Shown in pieces: positions 22,752-32,739 of a stretch of DNA of 64,000 nucleotides; within the stretch, counting starts at the first letter, position 1; the number at the start of each line of letters is the position of its first letter. Origin of the DNA: Euclidia mi (taxonomy: Eukaryota; Arthropoda; Insecta; Lepidoptera; Erebidae); assembly GCA_944739405.2 (NCBI GenBank), contig OX123200.2:10184761-10248760 (forward strand), written 5' to 3'. The position numbers and the translations under genes were made by a program. The notes beneath the pieces were generated by a model. It had not been told where the DNA came from and did not search any database. It was given only the letters and a program-made list of their open reading frames with translations.

Positions 22752-22975
22752 AATCTATCATTCGTCCACGTTATAAGTATAATCACGTACACGAGCGAGT
22801 GTTTCAGTCGGCTCATTCCTTCGAGCCACGTAGGCCCCGGTGACGTGACGTATGTCTCCTACAGGATATGAGTACGTGTCCTTTTAGCTGGTAATTGTTG
22901 TGGTGACTGGTCCGACAACATTGTTGATGGTCTATGCATCAGTTTAGGAGGGTCCTGGTAAAGAGAAAGATATTT
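22752..22975 (+). repeat. Local tandem duplication, unit 1
   Basis: Matches 23162-23400 about 410 bp downstream: ATCATTCGTCCACG, CAGTCGGCTCATTCCTTCG, CCACGTAGGCC, GGTGACGTGAC and the ending AGGAGGGTCCTGGT. It probably belongs to an unidentified mobile element. Confidence 0.75.
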
Positions 22976-23007
22976 ACTAGTCTGTGCTTATTTGTACAAA
23001 TTATATT

Positions 23008-23152
23008 CTATTCTTTTTTATCTTTTAGACAATATAGTGAAAAGTTAGAGTCGTTTTGGACTAGAAGTGCCGATACTACATTGCCATCATCAAAAAGATG
23101 TGTTGCTATGTACCTTTCACAAGTAGCAGAATCTTGCAATAACTCGTTTTAA
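23008..23152 (+). pseudogene. Possible tyrosine-recombinase N-terminal exon
   Basis: An acceptor-like polypyrimidine tract ending TTTTAG (about 23008-23028) opens a frame of 41 codons to the TAA at 23150. The peptide includes ESFWTRSADTTLP, then RCVAMYLSQVAESC. The spacing of W, LP.S, VA.YL and A resembles the core-binding domain of eukaryotic tyrosine recombinases (Crypton/DIRS type). That is family reasoning from a short peptide. A decayed second version (CVAMFLSPETDQLL) lies near 24918-24965. There is no catalytic R..HxxR..Y region nearby. Confidence 0.3.
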
Positions 23153-23161
23153 AATTCTTCA

Positions 23162-23400
23162 GTCCATCATTCGTTCACGTTGTAATTATAATCACGTAAA
23201 CGTCGGCGATTGTATCAGTCGGCTCATTCCTTCGGGCCACCTAGGCCGCGGTGACGTGACATAATTATGTCTGCCACAGGATATGGGTACGTTGGCTTTG
23301 AGTTGGTAATCGTATATTGTAGTGGTGACGGTTGCGACTACATTGTTTATGGTCCATGCATCAGGTTAGGAGGGTCCTGATGAAGCGAAATATATTTAAC
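23162..23400 (+). repeat. Local tandem duplication, unit 2
   Basis: Second unit of the pair; it has diverged by substitutions and small indels, ending AGGAGGGTCCTGATG. Confidence 0.75.
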
Positions 23401-23470
23401 TAGCAGCTCACCCCGGCTTCGCACGGGTGGACATTTGTTTTTTAAATATCTTTCTATCTATCGCCAGCAT
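23400..23470 (-). mobile_element. Helitron-like 3' end, antisense
   Basis: CTAG at 23400-23403 followed by CAGCTCACCCCGGCTTCGC is the reverse complement of a Helitron-type terminus (GC-rich, then CTAG before T). Confidence 0.5.
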
Positions 23471-23529
23471 AGGTACCCCGGGTACATACCTCTGTCTTTT
23501 CGAAGTTATGTGTGTATTAAAATGTTAAT

Positions 23530-23665
23530 TATCGTTTGCTTAATAATGTGCCCGGTAGATGCCAATAGCCTCGTCTCCTATTACATTGGGACCGAAACAT
23601 AACTGGCAAAGTGTGGGTGTGTAATACACCTCTGCCTACTACTTCAGAGTTAAAAGTTATGATTC
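23530..23665 (+). mobile_element. SINE-B 3' half
   Basis: ATAATGTGCCCGGTAGATGC, CCTATTACATTGGGACC, GTGTGGGTGTGTAATACACC, then CTCTGCCTACTACTTC. 5'-truncated and decayed. Confidence 0.65.
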
Positions 23666-23682
23666 TTTCTATGTATCTATAT

Positions 23683-24090
23683 AGTCAAGCCTGTCTCCCA
23701 TTAGTGTAGGCAGAGACTATGGAACGCCACATGCTTCAGTTTGAACACTTTCGCTTCCTCGACATTCAGTAATCTCATCATGCATGCGCAACTATTATGA
23801 GTACTTTTCTTTCGCCCTTTTTCGCCTTGGGCGTTCCCTGCCGACATGTCCATACCATTACTTATAATGTACTGTAAGATACCAATTTCCTGCTTTCACT
23901 CTCCTTTCAACATCTCCCTCACATTTCCCATCTCTCGTAAACAAAGACCCGAAATACACAAACTCATTCACTTGTTCCACTTTTTCATCTCCTATCAATA
24001 TGTTACATTCAGTTACCCTATCTTCCCTCTATATGACCATGACTTTAGTTTTGTCCCTTTCATACCTTTCTTTTTCTATGCCTCATACAT
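23683..24090 (-). pseudogene. LINE RT C-terminal and 3' UTR fragment
   Basis: On the minus strand, from about 24075 to 23850, the frame includes CNILIGDEKVEQVNEFVYFG, then SLFTRDGKCEGDVERRVKAG, a motif found just after the RT domain of several insect LINEs. It is followed by a 3' UTR with GTGGCGTTCCATAGTC and TCTCTGCCTACACTAATGGG, AGACAGGCTTGACT. The frame has stops and the body is truncated. This fragment shows which LINE tail SINE-B resembles. Confidence 0.65.
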
Positions 24091-24099
24091 TATGGTGAC

Positions 24100-26524
24100 C
24101 ATCAGCTACAAACCCGACGCATATGATTTATTTATGTTATCATATGATTTATTTCATTATTAGGTATGCATTTTAAATAATCGATCGCATCAAGAAAGTC
24201 TCGTCCCGACGGAATATCGGTGTGTGAGCGGTGAATTTATTTTCTCACGCATTATATTTATTTTGGTATATCTTATAAGATATTCATTATAATGATATAC
24301 GGTAAAAGACAATTTTTATGGGCATTAAATACACAACATATCCAGCGTATTTAATTAGAAAAGAAGTAATGATGCTTTGATTAAAATAGCTTCCAAAGTA
24401 ACCCATTATATTTTTCTAATTTTATTGATAAAAATAGTTACTATTTTCCTAAGGAGATAGACCTATGCTATTGCGGACTTTTTTGTAGGTAATAATGAGT
24501 ACTTTAATAATGTAGTACATTATTTTTCTGTATCATTAATAGTTTTAGCTGCGCACGCCATGAAAGACATTTTCTGGAAAATTTTCTTACGCCTTGGGTT
24601 ACATTATCGATGTTTTTGTAAGGATCCCTATTATTTTCTTGAAATAAATATAGCCTATGTTACGCAGGAATAATGTCACATAACAATGGTGAAAGAATTT
24701 TTAAAATCCGTCCAGTACTCTTTTAGTTTATTCGTAAGAAACATACAGAATACAAAAATCCAAAAATACAAATCTTTCCTCTTTATTATATTATCTAGTA
24801 TAGATAGGTAGTCTGTGTATGTACAAATAAAAGTAAATGATATTTACTTTTTATACTTTACGACAATCTAGCAAATTTGGACATGAAGTGCAAATATTAC
24901 ATAGTAAATCATCATAAGCATGTGTTGCTATGTTCCTTTCGCCAGAAACTGATCAGCTACTGAGAATAACCCATTTTAGAAGCCCATGAAAGATAAAATT
25001 ACTCTCTTTTTCGTTTTATTACGGAAATGTACTTGAGCACAAATAAATTAAAGAATAAAAAAGGTACAATATTTCGACCAACTCTGTTTCATTGACTCAG
25101 TATCCGTTCAGTCGTACGATATATAAAACAATACCCACCTTTCTCTTAATATTCTATCGGATACTTACTGAGTATTCAATACCTTGCCAAGTGGATGCAA
25201 TGCACGAAGCGAATCGAAACTCGACTTCATACTGATTAAAAATTCCAGCTTCCAATTACATTTTTTATAAATCGAACGTATTTTGTTCTTTACAATTATT
25301 ACGAAACGAACAATAGTGTTGTACACCGTAATGATTTTCCCCGGACATCCTTATAGGTATGAAGTCTGTTTGACCCGGCGACGGGATGTGTCGTCAAAAT
25401 AGGACGTGAAATATTGTGAGAAAGGCTCACGTTTTCATAAAGATGTTTGTGTAGCAATATAGTGTTATAAATGCTTGCAATAGAGTAGATTTATGTTCAA
25501 GTTGTGATAAGATTTTATTCAATTTTGTGCTTGAAAAGGTTATTGTTACATTTCTTTGAGTAAATTACTAGGGCATTAAGTTTATGGTTTTTTACCATTT
25601 CTCATAATCATTCAAAACGAAATTTTACTTAAGATATGGTCAGTAGGAAGTTAAGGACATCACCTCAAGGCAATCTACTTAATAAGCTGATTCCTTCGTT
25701 TTATAGAAAGTTCTCAGCGTTGTAGCTACAATGTGCATGCCAACACGACGTTTGAATTGGGTTTTCATATAATATTGTATCGAGGGACTTGTAATAAAGA
25801 GCTTTTGTAAGATCTAAAACGCATAGGTTATAGCGTTGGTATGATATAGCTAATCATACTATAGCTACACCATAATTTGTTTCAATAACCATACTTTGGT
25901 CAGCCCAACAAAACGATACTTAAACGAATCCACAACCTACGAATATACCTCTACTAAAATAAAGCTATACAACACTTATCACCTATATTACACTAAACAA
26001 GACTTTAACAGCCCAAGCTAACGCAATATCGGTTCCTTTCAGTACTAAAGTGGTCTTAACCTGCCCATGACGTCAGTACCCCGATCGATACAGCACTTAA
26101 AAATTCATGTCCCGTATTTTTATATCCCGGTATCGGATTTTCCCAACACTATGGAGACGGTTTCAACCAATTTCTGGAGCAAAACATATCTATTGTTTCT
26201 GCTCACGTCACATTTTCAGGCGTGGTTTTTTGTTTTTTTATTTTTTGTTTTATATTTTATTGTTTTTAAGTAGTCTTTGTTTATCTTTTTTGTGTGCTTC
26301 ATTTTGTTTGTTTCTGTTAGAGTTTATTGGTTATATGCCGTTTTTGTGTTCGATTTCAATAGAAAAATATCGCGATGGATATTCGATTTTAATTTCTTTT
26401 AGTTTTAGTTAGGTATTTGTTCATTGCTATACACAAGCATAATGACAATATAACTGAAGCTAAAGAAATGATACACGCACATTTACACTATTAATTTTAA
26501 TTTGATGACTTAGCTGATCGCTAT
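24100..26524. other. No gene recognised
   Basis: AT-rich. It holds the decayed recombinase-like peptide near 24918-24965. The open frames at 26067-26412 are low-complexity (TTTT-rich) and unsupported. Confidence 0.4.
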
Positions 26525-26650
26525 TCCTTTAGGTTACGGAAGTCAGACAGGCAGTCGCTCTATGGAAAACTGATATTCGGTAAAATACGGATAGACTAAT
26601 AAGCAGGCAGCGGGATGCAACTGGGATAACGCTAGGAGCATGATGATGAT
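26525..26650 (+). repeat. Repeat G copy
   Basis: TTAGGTTACGGAAGTCAGAC, CAGTCGCTCTATGGAAAAC, AACTGGGATAACGCTAGGAG and an ATG tail. Related copies: 31765-31910 and 52370-52515 (plus); 36420-36550, 37030-37145 and 47555-47650 (minus). Confidence 0.6.
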
Positions 26651-26726
26651 GACTGAGCTGATCTCAGTCAAATCAGATAACGAGACAACTAGGTTTGGAC
26701 ACATTACGAGCATTCAATTTCACAAT

Positions 26727-27036
26727 GCATCATCAGCCCTATATATAAACTATCCTACTACTGAGCACGGGCCTCTTCTCACTATGAGAAGGGTAAGGCC
26801 ATAGTCCACCACGCTGACCTAGTGCGGGTTGGCTGACTTCACATGTCTTTAGAGAACATTATGGAGAACTCTCAGACATGCAGGTTTCCTCATGATGTTT
26901 TCCTTCACCGTTTAGCAAGCGATAATTAACAATTTAAACGCACATAACTCTGATAAGTCATTAGTGCGTGCCGTGGATTCGAACCCGGACCCTCTGCGTA
27001 GCAGTCTGTCGGTCTCTCCACTACACTATCGCTGCT
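26727..27036 (-). mobile_element. SINE-A, full length, 11-bp target duplication
   Basis: AATTTCACAAT occurs at 26716-26726 and 27037-27047. On the minus strand it has an A-box TAGTGTAGTGG, a B box GGGTTCGAATCC, the body (AACGGTGAAGGAAAACATC, CCAACCCGCACTAGGTC), a hairpin around CCTTCTCATAGTGAGAAG, and a tail GGGCTGATGATG. It defines SINE-A as about 310 bp. Confidence 0.93.
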
Positions 27037-27133
27037 AATTTCACAATAGCACTAGTAATCATCGATTACCTGTCAGTACATTTTTTAGGCTGTTTTCCTT
27101 TGACCTACATTTGCATTAATCAAAATATTTATA

Positions 27134-27506
27134 CAGGGTGTAAAAAGACCCTTAACGAAAACTGAAATCCCATGTTGTACCAATCACTACGAACATTTTT
27201 TACTTCGGCACCATACCTGGGAAATTACTGGTTCAGGAGATATTGAGGCTCAGTTAGTATGGAATTTTTCTAATTAGGTACAAAATCGATCCATTTACAT
27301 CGCTAATATATTATTTAGATGCCCTGTGACCCCATGCATAAGTAGGTATTTCGAGCATTGTACGCGCGCGCTTTTAATTGCGGTTAAAAAAATGTGAAAA
27401 CTTAAAAAAATAATCGTTTCCCAGGTATTATTTTTGGTTAGTATGACTTGGCATGATGTCCACAACAAGTAGACTTCGGCTTGGTGATGGGTCTTGTGAC
27501 ATCCTG
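27134..27506. mobile_element. Mariner-like MITE (373 bp)
   Basis: Terminal inverted repeats CAGGGTGTAAAAAGACCC and, at the right, its imperfect complement GGGTCTTGTGACATCCTG, flanked by TA (27132-27133 and 27507-27508). TA duplication and CAGGGTGT-type ends suggest the Tc1/mariner superfamily. No transposase. Confidence 0.65.
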
Positions 27507-27690
27507 TATATAAAAATATGTTTAATATTCATCACAGACTGACAGACAATACACAGCCGAAACTCCCGGAAGCAAGAAACTGGACAAAAGGTGCTTTGAG
27601 AGTGTATAGAGACACTACGAGAGGACATATGTAAATTCTCACTCTGAGGGGGTAAAATAGTCGAGACCGATGGAGCTTTGGCCGATGTCT
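27507..27690 (+). mobile_element. Helitron-family internal fragment
   Basis: It contains CTGACAGACAATACACAGCC, GAAACTCCCGGAAGCAAG and a CTGAGGGGGTAAAATAG block, matching the internal sequence of the 37297 element. Ends not found. Confidence 0.5.
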
Positions 27691-27894
27691 AGTTTATAAT
27701 AAACCTTACATTTAAAACGAAACAAAAGATATACCTAACTTTCTTTTACACTCTTTTCTGAGACACCTCCCGCACAAGGAATTAATCCTACACCCACAAA
27801 CTCTGCGAACGTGAAACAACGGTTGCATTTAGCAAATTTGTTACCTTTAAAGACTAATTAGGTATGTCTATATAAAATTTGGCAATAGTTCCTT

Positions 27895-28625
27895 TAGGCC
27901 GGTGTTCACCCACACTTTAACAGATGTTTAAATTTGTAACCAACTGTTTAGTTCAATTTTCATGTTCACCATACCTTATACGTCAGTTAAAATGCTAAAT
28001 CGGGCAGTTATTTTAAGCGAGTCTCGCATCCATGTTTAACGCGTTTAAACGTTGGTTATCGCTGTCAATGTGACATTCTGTTTACTAGTTAAATTTATTT
28101 GTCAACAGAACAGTTTCATGTAAAGACAAATTGATGTCCGCATTTAATTTTATAATGGATGGTGAATATAATCACTCAAAATATTTCTTTCGTTAAGGCT
28201 CAAATTGCTGGTACGGTTCCTATGAGCCATTTTTTACTAATGTGCCTTATGAAATCAGAAAGTAATCATTAGATTGTGCTCAGCGATAACTTTTCACGTT
28301 TTTAAACCTCTTTTGAAATGGTTATATCATTTCTACACAATAACAATGACAAATGTCATAAAATCCTGCTAAAAGATGTCGTAATACTCCTAAAAAGAAA
28401 AGTAACGAAAAATACAACGTCCGAACTTGACTGCATTATAATATTATACGATTTTTTAAAAGAGTTGTACAATTAAACGTCATTTGATGTTGTAATAGTA
28501 CATTTTCATTTGGCAATATTACATTTCTCACTCATTTTATTCAAAAACGTCCGGTTTTCTAACCGGCACCCAAACGGCACTGGTGAACAGTATATTATTG
28601 TCGGTGAACTTGGGTCTTAGGCTAT
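27895..28625. other. Possible MITE with repeated GTTCACC near its ends
   Basis: GTTCACC appears twice at the left (about 27905 and 27964) and its complement GGTGAAC twice at the right (about 28581 and 28602). This suggests terminal and subterminal inverted repeats, but exact ends and a target duplication were not found. Confidence 0.3.
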
Positions 28626-28760
28626 GAATTTGACAACCTGCTTAATAGAAACGAAAACAGTATAAACATAATTCTGCCTCCAAAATGTTCTCTGCCGTCC
28701 CATTAAAAAATAAACAGACGTGATTCAACGAGTTTATATACGAGCCGCATAATATTTTAT

Positions 28761-28799
28761 CCAAGATGGCGGCACGTCGATGACGTCACCCAACAGGTG
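28761..28799 (+). promoter_or_regulatory. YY1/Pho-like, CRE-like and E-box cluster
   Basis: CCAAGATGGCGGC (28761-28773, YY1/Pho-type), TGACGTCA (28781-28788, CRE) and CAGGTG (28794-28799) fall within 39 bp in otherwise AT-rich sequence. No transcript or gene start is evident downstream, so a promoter or enhancer role is only inferred. Confidence 0.3.
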
Positions 28800-29009
28800 T
28801 AACAATCCCGACGCTCTAGATGTCATTTATTTTTCACGCAAATTGCCACGCGCCTACCCACATTAAATATTTATTTAATTTTCCATCTGATAGTGCAAAT
28901 AAAACAACAGGATTGCCTTGAAATGTTTAGCACTTTTAAAATATTGACAGGCTGGACAGTAGCATGTAGTTTTCATTATAGACTTTATTTCACTGCAGAT
29001 GTATTAAAA

Positions 29010-29080
29010 AGCTTCCGTGTGGCGAAATACCACTAGCCTATTTAATACAGTAGGTGTCGTAAGACGCAACTAAGGAAAAT
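29010..29080 (+). mobile_element. SINE-C fragment left of SINE-A
   Basis: CCGTGTGGCG, then TACCACTAGCC and GTAGGTGTCGTAAGACGC match the SINE-C 5' region. It repeats 29416-29469 almost exactly. Confidence 0.6.
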
Positions 29081-29084
29081 CATC

Positions 29085-29395
29085 ATCATCATCAGCCCTT
29101 TAAACTGTTCCACTGCTGGGCACGGGCCTCTTCTCACTATGAGAAGGGTAAGGCCATAGTCCACCACGCTGGCCTACTGCGGGTTGGCAGACTTCACATG
29201 TCTTTCGAGAATAATATGCAGAACTCTCAGACATACAGGTTTCCTCACCATGTTTTCCTTCACCGTTTAGCAAGCGATAATCAACAATTTAATACACATA
29301 TAACACCGAAAAGTCATTGATGCGTGCCATGGGTTCGAACTCGGACCCTCTGCGTAGGAGTCTGTCGGTCTCTCCACTACCGCTCACACCGCTGG
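29085..29395 (-). mobile_element. SINE-A, nearly full length, antisense
   Basis: Collinear with 26727-27036, including the TCTTCTCACTATGAGAAGG hairpin, the B box complement GGTTCGAACTCGG and the tRNA-like head at the right. The left end is a CATCATCATCATC repeat. It sits between two SINE-C pieces. Confidence 0.88.
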
Positions 29396-29396
29396 T

Positions 29397-29560
29397 GAAA
29401 GATTAAGAATACAAAATACCACTAGCCCATTTCATACCGTAGGTGTCGTAAGAGGCAACTAAGAAAAATACACGATGCAAGTAGTATGTTTGCGAAGACG
29501 GTTAAAACTCGACATTGAACCCTGTATCAACCCGTCTCGTCAGCGTGGTATAGTAAAAAA
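29397..29560 (+). mobile_element. SINE-C fragment right of SINE-A
   Basis: GATTAAGAATACAAAATACC, TAGGTGTCGTAAGAGGCAAC and the later block TATCAACCCGTCTCGTCAGC align with SINE-C at 40785-41035. The tail is missing. Confidence 0.65.
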
Positions 29561-30589
29561 AGCTTTCCATTGTAATGATTATGAGTATTTTTCTTAATTC
29601 CTTTTGGGGTTAAATATGATGACCACCATAAAATGCTTTGATACCCTTAGTTCTTTAACCAAAAATATATACTTAACACTAGAAAAATAAAGTCTAAAAT
29701 TACAATAGTACTAGCCATTTTAGTCACGACTGCACTTCAAATTGTATTCGAACACCAAATGTAGTAAGTGATCACCAAATAAATAGGTTATGTTAGGTTC
29801 TCCTGTGACCCTTAATTCAAAAACAAGAGCCCCGCTTCGCAGGGCTCCGTCAACTTAGTTTATTAAAGTAGGTGGTGTAACCAAATCCAATTTATGTGTT
29901 GGTATTTCATACAACTAACAAAAACACTTTGGTTATAATTTACATTAAAATGCTGGTTTAATTTTGGTGATCATTTATTACTTTTGGGTTAACAATGATT
30001 TATTTGGAACCATTTGCTTAAATAGGATAGCGAAATGTTAAAACTTTGGTTATAATTTTACATTAAAATGCGGGTTTCATTTTGGTGATCATTTACTATT
30101 TTGTCTGTTTATATGTTACTATATCTGGTGGTCAGTTAAACATAAGGCATTACTGTTACGAAAATTATATTATTTGTTTAATTCTTTATTGTACACAAAA
30201 AATAAAACATATATAATTTTACTAAGTATACATCTAGTAAGTAGATAGGCGAGCTTAATTAATAAATTGTTTTCTTCCGAGAAACCGTTTGAAACATGGA
30301 AATGTTTATACTTTTCTTAAGCAAAATTAGCATTATTTCAGTGTCAACAGGAAGAGTGAATTTGATTACTAACAAATAGTAACTTAAGCTTATTTCTAGG
30401 CAGAGCATTTTAAGCCGTTAGTTTTGGTTTCGACTACCATGAACGTCTGCGATAATTGCCATGGAAAATTAGTACGCCCATTTCACATCTTAAAGGTCCT
30501 TTATTTAGTCCATAAGGCTCTATATTCTAAAACAACAGAAACATGAATATTTGTTTTCTTACGACATTAAATTGAAAAAAATATGCAGC
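29561..30589. repeat. AT-rich stretch with about 120-bp diverged repeats
   Basis: TTTGGTTATAATTTACATT..GGTGATCATTT recurs at about 29929-29985 and 30049-30103, and an inverted GTGATCACCAAAT lies near 29768. A GC hairpin GAGCCCCGCTTCGCAGGGCTC lies at 29828-29848. It is probably internal sequence of an unidentified element. No gene. Confidence 0.45.
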
Positions 30590-30672
30590 GTTGGCCTAGT
30601 GAGGATAGCAACAGATTGTTTTGCAAAGGGTTCGAATCCTTCCACTGCCTTTTTATAGTTATGTGCATAGTC
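30590..30672 (+). mobile_element. SINE-A-like tRNA head, left part of split SINE
   Basis: GTTGGCCTAGTGAGG (A box) and GGGTTCGAATCC (B box) lead into TTATGTGCATAGTC, which continues after the insertion at 31304 as AATTGTTAATAGGC. This matches the sequence after the B box in SINE-A. Confidence 0.7.
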
Positions 30673-30760
30673 CCCCCCCGTGGGATCTCCACCTTGTCGT
30701 GGTGGGGGGGCTCAGTAACCGTGGGTTAGAAGCCACCCACGGTGAAGCTAAGCGGGATCC
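30673..30760 (+). ncRNA. HDV-like self-cleaving ribozyme (predicted)
   Basis: Double-pseudoknot fit by hand: P1 is seven C (30673-30679) with seven G (30704-30710); J1/2 is GTG; P2 is GGATCTC (30683-30689) with GGGATCC (30754-30760), one G-U pair; P3 is ACC (30691-30693) with GGT (30701-30703), loop TTGTCGT; P4 is ACCGTGGGT (30718-30726) with ACCCACGGT (30735-30743). J4/2 holds CTAAG with a candidate catalytic C at 30748. The predicted cut, before P1, falls exactly at the target-duplication junction. HDV-like ribozymes at LINE 5' ends are established for R2 and other elements. Confidence 0.75.
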
Positions 30761-31288
30761 AGGGAGGGGACGCTCCACGTGGGCTTGGTAGAGGCCTGCG
30801 TAGGATGCGTCCCATGGTGCGGGTGCGGGGGACAGTTCTGTCTGTCCCTCGCAGTCGGGTGCGGTCGCGGGAGGAGAGGCGTGTGGGTTTTGCGTTGCCC
30901 CGCGCCCTATCTCCCGCGACCAAATGGGGGCGCACCATCGTTGCGTCGCGGTGGGGCCGCAGAGGAAGAGGAGATGCGGTGTTGCGTTGCCGTCCTCCCT
31001 ATCCTCTGCGGCCGCTGGGTGTTTTGGCGGCGGAGCCCAACACCTTCATCCGCCGCCAAGGGGGTTTCGTTCGGGGCCCGCCTGATCATCTGGTGGGCCA
31101 ATACCCGTCGGGGGGTAGCGAGGAATGCTTTGGTGAAACCCTACCCTCCGACACATGGGTACATGAGGAGCACGGGTTGGTTTTTAGTCAGTAAGAGTCT
31201 GACAGTCCCCTTCGTCCTTCCCCCCCGGGGCGGAGGGACTCCATGAGGATTTTCCAACCCGATACCAAAAAAAAAAAAAAAAAAAAAA
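30673..31288 (+). mobile_element. GC-rich non-autonomous non-LTR element, 15-bp target duplication
   Basis: GTTATGTGCATAGTC occurs at 30658-30672 and 31289-31303, exactly flanking a 616-bp GC-rich insert that ends in 22 A's. Its first nucleotides fold as an HDV-like ribozyme. Its last part reads GGTTTTTAGTCAGTAAGAG and TTTTCCAACCCGATACC before the poly(A). Open frames of 150-155 residues overlap in different frames and look incidental to GC content. It is probably an internally deleted derivative of a poly(A)-tailed LINE; the clade is not determined. Base composition is unlike anything around it. Confidence 0.9.
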
Positions 31289-31303
31289 GTTATGTGCATA
31301 GTC

Positions 31304-31336
31304 AATTGTTAATAGGCTAGTTGACGAAAAATGTTT
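31304..31336 (+). mobile_element. SINE-A-like body, right part of split SINE
   Basis: AATTGTTAATAGGCTAG resumes the SINE interrupted at 30672; it decays into the foldback element that follows. Confidence 0.5.
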
Positions 31337-31340
31337 TAAA

Positions 31341-31588
31341 AGTCCGTCCTTTAGATTATTCAAAAATAAGCGACACGTATTTTTTATTTGTAAATTAAAC
31401 CAAAAATGTCCAAGATATAGCTCATTAAAGTTACGTATAACGTCACGCCGTGCTGCATTTTTTCGCACTAGGTGACGTCACCCGTAACTTTAATGGGCTA
31501 TATCTTTGTTATTTTTTATTTAACCCGTTTAACCGAAAAAAGAAAAAAAAACGTGTCCAATATTTTTTTATAATCTAAAATACGGACT
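31341..31588. mobile_element. Foldback MITE (about 248 bp)
   Basis: Imperfect inverted arms over most of its length: AGTCCGTCCTTTAGATTAT at the left against its complement ending ACGGACT at the right, and inner arms AGATATAGCTCATTAAAGTT / AACTTTAATGGGCTATATCT. The centre holds GTGACGTCAC. The target duplication is not resolved. Confidence 0.65.
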
Positions 31589-31599
31589 AAATAAAATGT

Positions 31600-32404
31600 A
31601 ATTATTTTGACCCTGGAAACTACCCTATTATAACTACACCCGTACCTCAGATAGCCCGTAATGCCGTAGGTACCATCTGTCATGAAGATTTTTGACAGTG
31701 GTTATGGGATGTCAGTACCTCTGAATAAACTGACACTAGGCTAAACCATTTAATATCACTATTCCTTTGGTTTACGGAGGTCAAGCGTCAGTCACTTTGT
31801 GGAAAAGCTCAATCAGATTTGCCTGAATGACATATTCAGGCAAATCTGGTAAGAGTAATAAGTTGACCTCGGACTACGATTGGCATAACGCTAGGACGAA
31901 TTAATTGTAAATTTCTGAATCGGCTCTATGCTGCCTTGATTAGACTCATAAATTAATTTAACAAAGGATTTTCAGTCTAGGTAAAACTTCTAATGTTAGG
32001 ACGCTTACGTAGTTTAAGTTTTTGTAAGGGTTGTATATTTCCAAGGTGAATGAAGTTTGTACGATCCATAAATATGTAGTTGTTCAAAGTCACTCATCGT
32101 TGTTTTCATTGTTTTGTTCTCACTTATGAAACTGTGTGGCCGTAGATTTTAGTGTAGTGTAATTTTGCTTGTTGCTATGATAAACTATTTTATAACCACA
32201 CTAGCAATCACTCGCAGTTTTGCCTGGCTTAAACTGTCAACCTCTATTTTACAGCTAACCCCTTAGGGTTATCAGATAAAGAACCTTTCCTTAGTGACCG
32301 CTAACGTTGGCAAAGGAATCCGTTGTCCAAATTTGATGTTTCTAACTTCAGTAGTATGGGCTATCCGATGATATTATTATGTCAGCCAGGACAAGTAATT
32401 TACA
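31600..32404. other. No gene; repeat G copy with hairpin
   Basis: 31765-31910 is a repeat G copy (GGTTTACGGAGGTCAAGCG ... GGCATAACGCTAGGACG). It contains the inverted repeat 31814-31848, listed separately. The rest is anonymous. Confidence 0.5.
31814..31848. repeat. Perfect inverted repeat, 15-bp arms, 5-nt loop
   Basis: CAGATTTGCCTGAAT and ATTCAGGCAAATCTG flank GACAT inside a repeat G copy. The copy at 26525 lacks the hairpin, so it arose within the repeat. Confidence 0.9.
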
Positions 32405-32423
32405 AATACTTTACTTGCTTCAT

Positions 32424-32731
32424 CAGCCCTGTATATAAACTGTCCCACTGCTGGGCATGGGCCTCTTCTCACTATGAGAAGGATAAGGCCATAGTCGACC
32501 ACGCTGGCCAAGTGCGGGTTGGTAGACTTCACATGTCTTTCGAGAACATTATGGAGAACTCTCAGACATGCAGGTTTCCTCACGATGTTTTCCTTCACCG
32601 TTTAGCAAGCGATAATTAACAGTTTAATACGTACATATAACTTCGAAAAGTCATTGGTACGCGCCGTGGTTTCGAACCCGAAACCCTCTGCGTAGCAGTC
32701 CGTTGGTCTCTTCACTAGGCTATCGCTGCTG
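32424..32731 (-). mobile_element. SINE-A, full length, antisense
   Basis: Collinear with 26727-27036: TGTCCCACTGCTGGGCATGG at the tail side, TCTTCTCACTATGAGAAGG, the body, then GGTTTCGAACCCG and the tRNA-like head ending ATCGCTGCTG. Target duplication unclear. Confidence 0.88.
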
Positions 32732-32739
32732 TCACAAAT

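Noticed and set aside
26067..26412. Two overlapping frames rich in Phe/Leu
   Set aside because: Low-complexity T-rich DNA produces the hydrophobic runs; no conserved membrane-protein pattern.
30742..31246. 150- and 155-residue open frames on both strands
   Set aside because: They overlap in different frames within a GC-rich non-coding retroelement; open frames are expected from the base composition, and none resembles a known protein.
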